Assembly: GCA_963833655.1 (NCBI GenBank)
Contig: CAWHYL010000007.1
Coordinates: 124,001 to 188,000 of the forward strand
Length of the DNA stretch: 64,000 nucleotides
Direction: 5' to 3'
Origin: 3-1-20CM-4-69-9 sp963833655
GTDB lineage: Bacteria; Actinomycetota; Thermoleophilia; Gaiellales; Gaiellaceae
The notes under the pieces are model-generated. The model was given only the letters and a program-made list of their open reading frames with translations. It had not been told where the DNA came from and made no database searches. Within the stretch, counting starts at the first letter, position 1. The number at the start of each line of letters is the position of its first letter. The position numbers and the translations under genes were made by a program. Positions 8,508-16,185 of this stretch are shown piece after piece.

Positions 8508-9062
8508 GCGCAGCCGCGCGATGTTCGCGCGGTGGAGGAAGACGATCGCAAGCGCCGCGACCGCGGCAAAGGCGATGACCGGCCACGGTTCGCCCAGCAG
8601 CGCGGCGGCGATCGGCAGCGAGATCGCCGCGAGCATCGACGCGAGCGACGCGTAACGGAACAACAGGAACACGGCGATCCAGACGACCGCGCCGACGGCG
8701 CCGACGAGCGGTGCGACGCCGAGGAAGGCGCCGCCGGCCGTCGCCACCATTTTTCCGCCCCGCTGCCACTTGAGGAACAGCGGCCGCGAGTGGCCCAGCA
8801 TCGCGGCGAAGCCGGCGAGCACACCGGCCAGGTCGGAGACGACCAGCGAGCCGACGAACGCCGGCACGAAGCCTTTGGCGGTATCGAGGATGACGACCGG
8901 CAGCCCGAGCCGCCAGCCGTACACGCGCCAGACGTTCGTGCCGCCGATGTTGCCGCTGCCGTGGCGGCGGATGTCCTCGTGCTTCACGACCCGCACGAGC
9001 CAGTACCCCCACGGCATCGAGCCGAGGACGTAGCCGGCGACGACGAGCAGCACGGTGCTCAT
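8424..9062 (-). CDS. plsY: Acyl-phosphate:glycerol-3-phosphate acyltransferase PlsY
   Basis: Integral membrane enzyme that makes lysophosphatidate from acyl-phosphate and glycerol-3-phosphate in phospholipid synthesis. The 212-residue protein has five to six membrane helices and the three PlsY loops: GYVLGSMPWGYWLVR, RHGSGNIGGTNVWRVYG (canonically GSGNxGATNxxR), and LGHSRPLFLKWQRGGKMVAT. The final loop ends LHRANIARLRSGTESRFRFRR with a basic tail. Its 3' end overlaps folE2 by 84 bases in convergent orientation; the overlap codes the basic C-terminal tail, so both frames remain plausible. Confidence 0.95.
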   Translation of the reverse strand: MSTVLLVVAGYVLGSMPWGYWLVRVVKHEDIRRHGSGNIGGTNVWRVYGWRLGLPVVILDTAKGFVPAFVGSLVVSDLAGVLAGFAAMLGHSRPLFLKWQRGGKMVATAGGAFLGVAPLVGAVGAVVWIAVFLLFRYASLASMLAAISLPIAAALLGEPWPVIAFAAVAALAIVFLHRANIARLRSGTESRFRFRRPAKPVTEGGVARGGRA

Positions 9063-9152
9063 TGGAGCTCCTGCGGCGTGAAGGCCCTGCGCTCGAGCGC
9101 CTTCCGCCCGGCGAGCTCGTCCTTCCGCAGCGGCCGAAGCCGAATGTCCACC

Positions 9153-9773
9153 CTACTTCTGGATCTGGTACTTCGACACCCAGTCGTTGACCGTCGACCA
9201 GTCGAGGTTGTCGAAGAACGCGTCGATGTACGACGCCCGGTCCGTCCGGTAGTCGAGGAAGTAAGCGTGCTCGTAGACGTCGAGCGCGATGAGCGGCGTT
9301 GCGTTCCAGATCGGGAACGTGTTCTGCGCGTCGCCGACGTAGTTGAACAGGCGCCCTTCGTCCCAGTCAAAGGCCGTCCACGCCCACCCGCGTCCGGCCA
9401 TGCCGGTCGCTTTGAGGTCGGTGCGCCAGTTCTGGAGCGATCCGAAGTCGCGGTCGATCAGCTCCCCGATCATGCCGTCGGGATCGCCGCCGCCGCCGCC
9501 GAGGTGCTCGAAGTAGATCTCGTGGTTCTTGATCCCGCCGATCGCGAACGTCAGGTCGACCTTCAGCGCGCGGATGTCGGAGTACACCTGGTTCGCGCTG
9601 GCGGTGTCGACGCCGTCGAGCTTCCCGAGGATCTCGTTGCGCTTGTTGACGTAGCCCTCGTAGAGCTTGTAATGCGACTCGATCGTCGCCCGCGAAATGC
9701 CGTCGAGCTCATAGAGCTCCGGCTTCAGCTGACGCGGAGCAATCTCCTCGAATCTGAAGGCGAGCGTGGCCAT
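9153..9773 (-). CDS. Fe/Mn superoxide dismutase-like paralog
   Basis: A 206-residue Fe/Mn SOD family protein, divergent from the standard SOD next door. Metal ligands can be traced: His34 (ATIESHYKLYEGYVNK), His84 (GIKNHEIYFEHLG), Asp165 and His169 (IALDVYEHAYF). It differs from the standard enzyme by losing the HHxKHH cluster around the first ligand (one residue shorter), having a GGGGG insertion after HL, and W/F-rich segments. With all four ligands it may be an active dismutase or a related peroxide/organic-radical enzyme. The start is an ATG at 9773; 46 bases separate it from the other sod gene, so both may be controlled from one region. Confidence 0.85.
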   Translation of the reverse strand: MATLAFRFEEIAPRQLKPELYELDGISRATIESHYKLYEGYVNKRNEILGKLDGVDTASANQVYSDIRALKVDLTFAIGGIKNHEIYFEHLGGGGGDPDGMIGELIDRDFGSLQNWRTDLKATGMAGRGWAWTAFDWDEGRLFNYVGDAQNTFPIWNATPLIALDVYEHAYFLDYRTDRASYIDAFFDNLDWSTVNDWVSKYQIQK

Positions 9774-9819
9774 GGTCCGGGAGCATATCCTCGCCGTACC
9801 CCACGAAAGGAGCCGACCG

Positions 9820-10425
9820 ATGGCCTTCGAGGTCCCGCCTCTGCCGTACGACTACAGCGCGCTCGAGCCGCACATCGACGAGCAGACGATGCGCGTTCAC
9901 CACGACAAGCATCACCAGGCGTACGTCGACAACGCGAACAAGGCCCTCGAGGGAACCGAATGGGCGAACCGGTCGATCGAGGACATCCTCGCCGACATCG
10001 AGATCATCCCGGAGGACAAACGCACCGCCGTGCGCAACAACGTCGGCGGGCACGCGAACCACTCGCTCTTCTGGGAGATCATGGGGCCGAACGGCGGCGG
10101 CGAGCCGTCAGGCGCCCTCGGCGATGCGATCAACTCCGCCTTCGGCGGCTTCGACGCGCTCAAGAGCGCCGTCAACGACGCGGGCGTGAAGCGGTTCGGC
10201 TCCGGCTGGACCTGGCTCGTCCACGACGGGACGGGACTCGCCGTGTACTCGACCGCGAATCAGGATTCGCCGGTCATGCAGAGCCACACGCCGCTGCTCG
10301 GCATCGACGTCTGGGAGCACTCGTACTACCTCAAGTACCAGAACCGCCGCCCCGACTACCTCGAGGCGTGGTGGAACGTCGTGAATTGGGACGGCGTGGC
10401 CCAGAGGTTCGAGAGCGCGGCTTAG
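9820..10425 (+). CDS. Superoxide dismutase (Mn/Fe type)
   Basis: Converts superoxide to oxygen and peroxide in the cytoplasm. The ATG at 9820 is chosen over the longer frame at 9766 because an AAAGGAG ribosome site lies 9 bases upstream and the protein then starts MAFEVPPLPYDYSALEPHID as SODs do. Ligands are His27, His81, Asp163 and His167; Tyr35 gates the site; VRNNVGGHANHSLFW and GIDVWEHSYYLKYQN are the two family signatures. Motifs match bacterial MnSOD more than FeSOD (GGHANHSLFW), but metal cannot be certain. At 201 residues the length is normal. The stop codon lies in the loop of a terminator hairpin. Confidence 0.96.
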   Translation: MAFEVPPLPYDYSALEPHIDEQTMRVHHDKHHQAYVDNANKALEGTEWANRSIEDILADIEIIPEDKRTAVRNNVGGHANHSLFWEIMGPNGGGEPSGALGDAINSAFGGFDALKSAVNDAGVKRFGSGWTWLVHDGTGLAVYSTANQDSPVMQSHTPLLGIDVWEHSYYLKYQNRRPDYLEAWWNVVNWDGVAQRFESAA

Positions 10426-10441
10426 GCGGAGCCGCGCTCTC
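10411..10441. terminator. Convergent hairpin overlapping the SOD stop codon
   Basis: GAGAGCGCGGCT (10411-10422) and AGCCGCGCTCTC (10430-10441) form a perfect 12-bp stem whose 7-base loop holds the TAG stop of the SOD gene. No T run follows on either strand. It probably ends or protects both converging transcripts. Confidence 0.55.
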
Positions 10442-10458
10442 TCACCGCCCTACACCTG

Positions 10459-11340
10459 CTACTTCCTGACAACCGGCTGCGTCCCGCTCCAACCGTCGAG
10501 ATAGCCGCCGCCCATCTCGGTGGCGGGCATGAAGACGCGGATCGACCAGCGCCCGCGCGGGACGATGCGCTTGACGGACTTGAGGGAGACCAGCCGACCG
10601 GACTTCTCTCCGAGGGTCAGCGTCCGGATGTTCACCCATGTGCGGGCGAGCGTGTACCGCTGCAGGTAGACGGTCTTGCCCGCGAACGAGGTGCCCGCAG
10701 TGACGTAGAAGTGGAAGTAGCCGCTCTTGGAGACGAACGGCAGCTTGATCACCGGCTGGACCTGCACCGTGACCGAGCTCTCCGACTTCCCGGGCCACTG
10801 TGCCTGGTACGTCGTGTTCACCTGCGGCGTGACCGTGTACGAGAAGGCGCCGCCCGTCGTCGTCTGCAGCGTCGCGATCACCTGCTTCGTCGTCTGCCCG
10901 AACGGGAGCTGCACGAGCGTGACCGTCACGCCCGCCTTCTTGTTCGACACCGCACCCGAGAGCGTCACCGTCCCGCCGTACTTCACGACCGGCGCGGACG
11001 CCACGAGCGAGATCTCCGGCGGCGCTCCCTTCACGACGACGCGTCCGGTCAGCGCCGGATGCAGGCTGTCGTGATAGCGGTAGGTCCCGCCGCTGCGGAA
11101 CGCGTGCGTCCACGACTTTCCGGGCCCGAGAATCGGGGACGCGTAGTTTCCGTTGTTGGCGACAACCTGGTGGTTGATCGTGTCGTTGTTCGTCCACGTC
11201 ACCGAGTCGTCCTGGTTGATGTTGACGGCCTTCGGCGTGAAGCCGGCACGTTTGATCGAGACCGTCACGGTCGCCGACGATGCCGGCGCGGCGAGCACGA
11301 GCGCCAGCGCCGCGACGACTGGAAATATCACCCTGCGCAT
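10459..11340 (-). CDS. Secreted cupredoxin-like protein with altered copper site
   Basis: A 293-residue exported protein: signal peptide MRRVIFPVVAALALVLAAPASSA, a plastocyanin-like domain (about residues 24-104), and two Ig-like beta domains (ISLVASAPVVKYGGTVTLSG, then VTVQVQPVIKLPFV). The cupredoxin part keeps His57 (INHQVVA) and His94, but at the usual Cys and Met ligand positions it has Asp91 and Leu97 (YRYHDSLHPALTG where relatives read HCxxHPxM). A type 1 blue-copper centre is therefore unlikely; it may bind copper differently or be structural. A strong AAGGGGG ribosome site precedes the ATG. It converges on the SOD gene. Confidence 0.8.
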   Translation of the reverse strand: MRRVIFPVVAALALVLAAPASSATVTVSIKRAGFTPKAVNINQDDSVTWTNNDTINHQVVANNGNYASPILGPGKSWTHAFRSGGTYRYHDSLHPALTGRVVVKGAPPEISLVASAPVVKYGGTVTLSGAVSNKKAGVTVTLVQLPFGQTTKQVIATLQTTTGGAFSYTVTPQVNTTYQAQWPGKSESSVTVQVQPVIKLPFVSKSGYFHFYVTAGTSFAGKTVYLQRYTLARTWVNIRTLTLGEKSGRLVSLKSVKRIVPRGRWSIRVFMPATEMGGGYLDGWSGTQPVVRK

Positions 11341-11420
11341 TCGGAACCCCCTTGATCAAGCAGTTGCCGGGGTTTTTCCCTGGCAGCGTTCATTCCGACG
11401 CACCACCCTCGTTAAAGGTT

Positions 11421-11439
11421 CGTAAGCGTTTTGTGCTGC
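11421..11439 (+). repeat. Direct repeat, copy 1, upstream of the ECF sigma gene
   Basis: CGTAAGCGTTTTGTGCTGC matches a second copy 185 bases downstream in 17 of 19 positions. It lies in the ~300-base gap between the cupredoxin gene and the sigma gene; apart from the two repeat copies I see no gene or RNA in that gap. Could be a promoter or operator element. Confidence 0.5.
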
Positions 11440-11605
11440 CCTTCCCGCTCAACCATGCGGAAGAGCACGCGGGCGGCTGTGACTGGAGGTCTAGCTCGGT
11501 CCACCTGTTTGGGCCTTCAGCCAATCGAGCGACTCGATGTACACCTCTGAGCGAGAGGCGATAAGCCGCGAAAACGAGACGGGCGGGAGTCTTCCGCTAC
11601 AGCGT

Positions 11606-11624
11606 CGTACGCGTTTTGTGGTGC
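11606..11624 (+). repeat. Direct repeat, copy 2, just before the ECF sigma gene
   Basis: CGTACGCGTTTTGTGGTGC, 17/19 match to the copy at 11421. It ends 18 bases before the preferred ATG of the sigma factor, in the position of a promoter or operator. An autoregulated ECF promoter element is possible but unproven. Confidence 0.5.
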
Positions 11625-11642
11625 AATCCACAGGACGTGGAA

Positions 11643-12281
11643 ATGCGTAGAGATCCACGAGAGATGGGCGTCTATGCGTTGCCGACGGCTCTGCCCCTCG
11701 AGGGCAGGAAGGAACCGGCTCCCCGGGAGCCGTTCGTCGACGATCCGTCGATCAGCGACGGTGAGCTGATCCGACGGGTCGCGGGGCGCGACGCAAACGC
11801 GTTCGAAGCCCTCTACCGCCGCTACGCCCGCTCGGTTTTCGGGCTCGCGCTGCGACGCCTCGGCGACCGGATGACCGCCGAGGATGCCGTGCAGGAGACC
11901 TTCGCGGCGATCTGGCGCTCTGCGCGCACGTACAAGCCGGACCGCGGCGCCGGCGCGCCGTGGCTCTACGCCGTCGCGCGGAACGCGATCGTCGACCGCA
12001 GCCGCGGGCGGAGCGAGCCGACGGGCGAAGTCCCCGACTTTGCGTCCGACGAGCCGACGCCCGCCGAGCGTGCCGAGACGTCGTATACGGCGTGGCGCGT
12101 GCATCGCGCCCTCGAGAGCCTCGGGCGGAACGAACGCGAGGTCATCGAGCTCGCGTACTACAGCGGCCTGTCGCAGAGCGAGGTCGCGGACTATCTGAAC
12201 ATCCCGCTGGGGACGGTCAAGACCCGCACACGCGCAGGGCTCGGCCACCTGGCCGACCTGCTGGAAGGAGAGCTCGGGTGA
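11643..12281 (+). CDS. ECF sigma factor (SigK/RpoE-like)
   Basis: Group IV sigma factor. Region 2 is FEALYRRYARSVFGLALRRLGDRMTAEDAVQETFAAIW, with the AEDAVQETF core-binding segment, and region 4 is LGRNEREVIELAYYSGLSQSEVADYLNIPLGTVKTRTRAGL with a clear helix-turn-helix. The frame is open from a TTG at 11616, but the ATG at 11643 is preferred because the TTG lies within the repeat element. The gene overlaps the next one by GTGA, a usual arrangement for sigma/anti-sigma pairs. Target genes are unknown; autoregulation through the repeats upstream is possible. Confidence 0.92.
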   Translation: MRRDPREMGVYALPTALPLEGRKEPAPREPFVDDPSISDGELIRRVAGRDANAFEALYRRYARSVFGLALRRLGDRMTAEDAVQETFAAIWRSARTYKPDRGAGAPWLYAVARNAIVDRSRGRSEPTGEVPDFASDEPTPAERAETSYTAWRVHRALESLGRNEREVIELAYYSGLSQSEVADYLNIPLGTVKTRTRAGLGHLADLLEGELG

Positions 12282-12916
12282 AGCAGCCCGATTTCGACGA
12301 TCTGATCTCGGCGGACGTTCCGTCGGAGGAGCGTGCCCGGCTCTCCCGCACACACGAGCTGCTCGTTCAGGCAGGCACGCCGCCGGAGCTCTCGCCGGAG
12401 CTGGAAGCAGTCCCGTGGCCGGACGACGCGCTGCAGCCGCTCTTCGGCCGGAAGCGCAAGTCGGGCAACGCGCGACGCGTGCTGCTGCTCGCCGCCGCGC
12501 TGGCGACCGCGCTGGTCGTCGGCCTGCTGCTCGGCCAGGCAACCAGCTCCACCGACAGCGCGACGTCGCTGAAGGCGAACGAGACCGTCCAGCTGCGCGG
12601 CACGTCGCTCGCGCGCGGAGCGTTCGCGACGCTGAAGCTCGGCAGCGCGGACGAGGCCGGCAATTGGCCGATGCTGCTGCACATCACGGGGCTGCCGAAG
12701 CTGACGAACGGCGGTTACTACGCCCTCTACCTGACGAAGGGCGGGAAGCCCCTCGTCTCGTGCGGGACGATCAACGTCGACGGCGCGACCTCCGTCCGGC
12801 TCTCGGCGGCTTACGCGCTCGAGCGGTTCGACAAGAACGGGTGGGTCGTCGTACGCCAGACGCCGGCCAACGGCTTCCAGCCGAACCAGATCGTCCTGAA
12901 GCCCACCAGCGCCTAG
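12278..12916 (+). CDS. Putative membrane anti-sigma factor with anti-sigma-K-like domain
   Basis: A 212-residue protein starting at a GTG (12278) that overlaps the sigma stop, with GGAAGGAGAG upstream as ribosome site. The first 65 residues are soluble and acidic (DFDDLISADVPSEERARLSRTHELLVQ), then one membrane helix (ARRVLLLAAALATALVVGLLLGQ), then an extracytoplasmic beta-rich domain (NWPMLLHITGLPKLTNGGYYALYL, KPLVSCGTINVDG). That C-terminal domain looks like the anti-sigma-K factor RskA domain; the N-terminal part lacks a recognisable HxxxCxxC zinc motif. It probably holds the sigma factor at the membrane and releases it on an envelope signal. Confidence 0.8.
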   Translation: MKQPDFDDLISADVPSEERARLSRTHELLVQAGTPPELSPELEAVPWPDDALQPLFGRKRKSGNARRVLLLAAALATALVVGLLLGQATSSTDSATSLKANETVQLRGTSLARGAFATLKLGSADEAGNWPMLLHITGLPKLTNGGYYALYLTKGGKPLVSCGTINVDGATSVRLSAAYALERFDKNGWVVVRQTPANGFQPNQIVLKPTSA

Positions 12917-12929
12917 AGCAGGCTCGTCC

Positions 12930-13625
12930 CTACGGGGCTACGCGACCGCGTTCGACGAACGCAGCGTGGGTGACCGGCATCAGCCGCTCGAGGAACGTCT
13001 CCGCGGCAGCGGCGTACTGGCGAATCTCGTACTGCGCCGCCTCGTGATTCCGCAGCGAGCAGAAATGCATGAGGCTGCGCGGATTGCAGCTCCAGTAGTA
13101 CTTCGTGTACGTCGAGAGCGGGAGAACCGCCCGCGCGACCTCCTTCGCGACCCCTTGTTCGAGCATCCGCTCGTACGCCTGGAACGCCCTCGTCGCGTTG
13201 TCCTCGATCTCGCGCCGGGCCGCGTCGCGCGTCACGTCGTCGACGGCCTCGAAGGAATACGCGCCGGGCTTGCCGACCTGCGTGCGCACGTAGTCCGGGA
13301 CGTAGAACTCGGGCTCCATCTTCGAGTAGCGCCCGCTCCACTCGTTGTACGAGTGCCCTGCGCGATGGCGATGATGCTCGCGCACGACGAAGAGCGGCGC
13401 CTTCACGATGAACCGGAAGTAGCCGTGCTCGAACGGCGAACCGTGCTGCTCGCGCATGAGAAAGCGGATCAGCCCGTGGTCGCGCTCCGTCAACTCATCC
13501 GACACCTGGTTGAAGGACACGCGTGCTCCGTTGACGACGGCGAGATCGGATGCGAGCGCGCCGTCGAGGGCGACGAAGCCGTGGTCGAGAACCGGGATCG
13601 TGTTCTCGGTTAACTGTTCGGGCAT
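12930..13625 (-). CDS. thyX: Flavin-dependent thymidylate synthase ThyX
   Basis: Methylates dUMP to dTMP using methylene-tetrahydrofolate with FAD/NADPH as reductant, replacing ThyA. The 231-residue protein shows the ThyX signature REHHRHRAGHSYNEWSGRYS, and the C-terminal VARAVLPLSTYTKYYWSCN / RSLMHFCSLR segment with the catalytic serine-containing loop typical of actinobacterial ThyX. The ATG at 13625 (MPEQLTENTIPVLDHG) is chosen; the longer frame to 13670 would overlap the divergent DUF72 gene. No thyA is visible here. Together with nrdJ it gives an oxygen-independent route to thymidylate. Confidence 0.96.
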   Translation of the reverse strand: MPEQLTENTIPVLDHGFVALDGALASDLAVVNGARVSFNQVSDELTERDHGLIRFLMREQHGSPFEHGYFRFIVKAPLFVVREHHRHRAGHSYNEWSGRYSKMEPEFYVPDYVRTQVGKPGAYSFEAVDDVTRDAARREIEDNATRAFQAYERMLEQGVAKEVARAVLPLSTYTKYYWSCNPRSLMHFCSLRNHEAAQYEIRQYAAAAETFLERLMPVTHAAFVERGRVAP

Positions 13626-13656
13626 GACGGCCACAGCGAAATCGAGTGTAACCGGG

Positions 13657-14283
13657 GTGCAGGTCGGCACCTCCGGCTGGAGCTACCCGTCGTGGAAGCC
13701 CGGCTTCTATCCGGCAGGGACGGACTCGAAGGAGTTTCTCGCCTACTACGCCCGGCGGTTCGCAACCGTCGAGCTCAACACGACGGGCTACCGGCTCCCG
13801 GCCGAGGAGCAATTCGCGCGGTGGGCCGAGCAGACGCCTCCCGGCTTCACGTTCGCGCCCAAGCTTGCAGGCAACCGGCCGCGGATCGTCGCGGAGTTCG
13901 GCGCGCGCGTACGGCTCCTCGGCGACCGCCTCGGGCCGACGCGCGTCTCGCTCAAGAGCGCACGCGACGAGGGGATGCTCGAGCTGATGGTCGGCTCGCT
14001 CGACCCCGGCAGCCGGGTCGCGTTCGATCTCGAGCACGAAAGCTGGAGTGGCATCGAGCCGCGGCTCGCGGAGGCCGGGACCGTCCGCGTCAACGACCTC
14101 GACCACGACGCGCCGTTCCGCTACATCCGCTTCCGCGACCCGCCGTACTCCGACGAACAGCTCCAGGAGTGGGCGGCGCGGCTACGCGAGGTGAAAGAGC
14201 CGGTGTACGCGTACTTCAGGCACGAGGACGAGCCGACGGCGCCGCGCTATGCAGAACGCTTGCTCGAGCTCTGCGCTCAGTGA
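13657..14283 (+). CDS. DUF72 (YecE-like) protein
   Basis: A 208-residue TIM-barrel-like protein of unknown biochemical role. It begins MQVGTSGWSYPSWKPGFYPAG, the hallmark opening of DUF72, and has VELNTTGYRLPAEEQFARWAEQTP, FTFAPKL, RVAFDLEHESW and YIRFRD. The ending YAYFRHEDEPTAPRYAERLLEL is the family's C-terminus with the YVYFNN motif altered to YAYFRH. It is at the short end for the family (about 230-290). The GTG at 13657 is required because the signature starts there. Divergent from thyX by about 30 bases and overlapping the next convergent gene by 7. Confidence 0.88.
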   Translation: MQVGTSGWSYPSWKPGFYPAGTDSKEFLAYYARRFATVELNTTGYRLPAEEQFARWAEQTPPGFTFAPKLAGNRPRIVAEFGARVRLLGDRLGPTRVSLKSARDEGMLELMVGSLDPGSRVAFDLEHESWSGIEPRLAEAGTVRVNDLDHDAPFRYIRFRDPPYSDEQLQEWAARLREVKEPVYAYFRHEDEPTAPRYAERLLELCAQ

Positions 14284-15158
14284 ACTCTGCATTTCTTGTC
14301 GCCGAGCGAGTCCTGCAGCGCGTTCTGCTGCTGCTCGTACGCGACGTCGGCGGCGTTGCGGCGATCGTAGTCGTGCAGACCGTTGACGACGACGCTGACG
14401 TCCGGCGTCACGCCCGGCCCGACGACCGTCAGCCGGTACTTGGCGCCGTTCCCGGGGCCGCGTGACGTGAACGGGTAGAAGCCGTAACAGAAGACGCCGG
14501 TCGGCCGGTGGGCGAGAAAGCCGTTCTCGCGCCGCCAGCCTTTGCCGTACCGCGAGTCGAACGTGTCGACGTAGATGTTGCGTCCGTAGTCGTCGAGCGG
14601 TGAGCCGGCTCGGGTCGAGCTGAAGCCGTAGACCGGCTGGCCCGCGTACGTCAAGCGGCCGAAGAGGTGGTGGTAGCGCCCGGCGTACACCCAGTCGGTC
14701 CACGCTTCGAGCTTCGCCGTGTCCCCGGTCCAGTGCGAGAGGTGCAGCTCGTTCGCTCCGAGCATTCCCGACGGGCGGCCGCCGAAGTTCGGCAGCGTCC
14801 GGCGCCAGGCCTGCACGGCCCAGTAAGACCCGTCCGGTGCCTGGCACCCGGTGACGAAGTACGGGAGCTTCGGGCCCGTGTACGGCCGGCAGGCGCTGCC
14901 GGCGCTCGACCAGCTCCGGCCGGAGTAGTCCTTCTGGAACTGCACCTGCGGGATACTCGGGTTGGGGTAGCGGGCGTTGACCGCGCCCCAGGCGACGACG
15001 CGGTGAAAGCTCCCGCGGGCGCCGTACGTGAGCAGCGCCTGGCCGCGCGCGTTCACGGTCAAGTGGATCCCGGTAGCGCCTCGGTCGATCAGCTGCGAGG
15101 CGGATGCGGCGGCGGGCAGGAGCAGCAGGGCGGAGAGAGCGGCGGCGAAGCTCCTCAC
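14277..15158 (-). CDS. Secreted four-cysteine protein of unknown family (paralog A)
   Basis: A 293-residue exported protein; the GTG at 15158 gives the signal peptide MRSFAAALSALLLLPAAASAS. It is a clear paralog of the divergent gene at 15241: both contain AWGAVNAR, APDGSYWA(V/L)QAW, ELH(L/V)SHWTG, LFGRLTYAG.PVYGF, Y(V/I)DTFDS.YG.GW(R/K)RE, FCY.F.P, GPGVTPDV and GLHDYD in the same order. Four cysteines (SACRPY, TGCQAPDG, VFCYGF, KKCRVH) align in both, suggesting two disulfides. No catalytic motif or known fold is recognised. Rich in aromatic residues, so a cell-surface beta protein, perhaps carbohydrate- or wall-binding, is a guess. Confidence 0.75.
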   Translation of the reverse strand: MRSFAAALSALLLLPAAASASQLIDRGATGIHLTVNARGQALLTYGARGSFHRVVAWGAVNARYPNPSIPQVQFQKDYSGRSWSSAGSACRPYTGPKLPYFVTGCQAPDGSYWAVQAWRRTLPNFGGRPSGMLGANELHLSHWTGDTAKLEAWTDWVYAGRYHHLFGRLTYAGQPVYGFSSTRAGSPLDDYGRNIYVDTFDSRYGKGWRRENGFLAHRPTGVFCYGFYPFTSRGPGNGAKYRLTVVGPGVTPDVSVVVNGLHDYDRRNAADVAYEQQQNALQDSLGDKKCRVH

Positions 15159-15240
15159 CTGGGTAGCTTCGGCCCCGTCTTTAAGAAAGTTGTAAAGACG
15201 TCCCTCGATCGAGGGAATCGCGGCTAGCCTCGGCGCCGCG

Positions 15241-16185
15241 ATGCGCCCCCTCGCACTCGCCCTACTGCTCCTGACGTGCGCCCCTGCGGCTGCGACGGCC
15301 GGCGAGCGGGTCGACGTGAACGCCTCCGGCGTCAAGCTGGCCGTCAACACAGGCGGCACGGCGATGGTCACGTATAGCGCCCGCGGACGGACGTACCACC
15401 TTCTCGCCTGGGGCGCGGTCAACGCCCGGCCGCCGAGCCAGACGGTGCCGCAAGTCCACTTCCGCCTGGACTGGAGCGGCGGCTGGAAGTCCCGGCACCG
15501 CCTCGTCTGGAAGACGTTCAAGAATCGCTGCGCCAAGTACGACGGTCCGCCGCTCGTCGACGAGGTCGCGGCTTGCAAAGCGCCGGACGGCTCGTACTGG
15601 GCGCTCCAGGCATGGCAGCCCTATCTCCCGCACCGCGGCTACCCGCCATGGCTGCCGCGGCAGACACACTACGAGCTCCATGTCTCGCACTGGACGGGGC
15701 CACTCGCTCAGCTCGACGTGCACACCGACTGGGCGTTCAACGGCCAGGCCCACGACCTCTTCGGCCGGCTCACGTACGCGGGGAACCCCGTCTACGGCTT
15801 CGGGATCGGCAAGGACGGCGCGCCGAATGATCGCCACGGCCGCAGCCTCTACATCGACACGTTCGACTCGGCATACGGCGCCGGCTGGAAGCGCGAGACA
15901 TCCATCTCCTTCCGCCGGGGCAGCGGCGCCTTCTGTTACAGCTTCTGGCCGACGCACGACAAGACGCTGCCGGGGTATCCGGACAACCCGCGCCCGGCGG
16001 GCAACGGCAAGCGTTACCGGGTCACGGTCGAAGGCCCGGGCGTCACCCCTGACGTACAGTGGGAGGGCGCGGGGCTTCACGACTACGATCCGACAAGCGG
16101 CGCCGACCGCACGTTCGAGGCGCAGATGGACGCCCTGTTCATGCAGTTCCTCGGGCAGGACAAGTTCTGCCCGACGCAGCGCTAG
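15241..16185 (+). CDS. Secreted four-cysteine protein of unknown family (paralog B)
   Basis: A 314-residue exported protein with signal peptide MRPLALALLLLTCAPAAATA. It matches paralog A along its whole length (AWGAVNARPPSQTVPQVHF, CKAPDGSYWALQAW, ELHVSHWTGPLAQL, DTFDSAYGAGWKRE, GVTPDV, GLHDYDPT) and keeps the four cysteines (NRCAKY, AACKAPDG, AFCYSF, KFCPTQ). It differs by insertions (the KTLPGYPDNPRPAG region and a longer C-terminal tail). The two genes are divergent across an 82-base gap, so a single regulatory region probably controls both. Function unknown. The stop overlaps the kynureninase-like gene by 4 bases. Confidence 0.75.
   Translation: MRPLALALLLLTCAPAAATAGERVDVNASGVKLAVNTGGTAMVTYSARGRTYHLLAWGAVNARPPSQTVPQVHFRLDWSGGWKSRHRLVWKTFKNRCAKYDGPPLVDEVAACKAPDGSYWALQAWQPYLPHRGYPPWLPRQTHYELHVSHWTGPLAQLDVHTDWAFNGQAHDLFGRLTYAGNPVYGFGIGKDGAPNDRHGRSLYIDTFDSAYGAGWKRETSISFRRGSGAFCYSFWPTHDKTLPGYPDNPRPAGNGKRYRVTVEGPGVTPDVQWEGAGLHDYDPTSGADRTFEAQMDALFMQFLGQDKFCPTQR

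Noticed and set aside
9059..9370. Thr/Ser/Arg-rich frame upstream of plsY
   Set aside because: Low-complexity shadow frame over the SOD paralog; no start or motif.
9153..9773. Loss of metal ligands in the SOD paralog
   Set aside because: His34, His84, Asp165 and His169 are all present; only neighbouring residues differ.
12930..13625. Eight residues between RHR and Ser in the ThyX motif
   Set aside because: The extra residue is also found in actinobacterial ThyX proteins, so it is not unusual.
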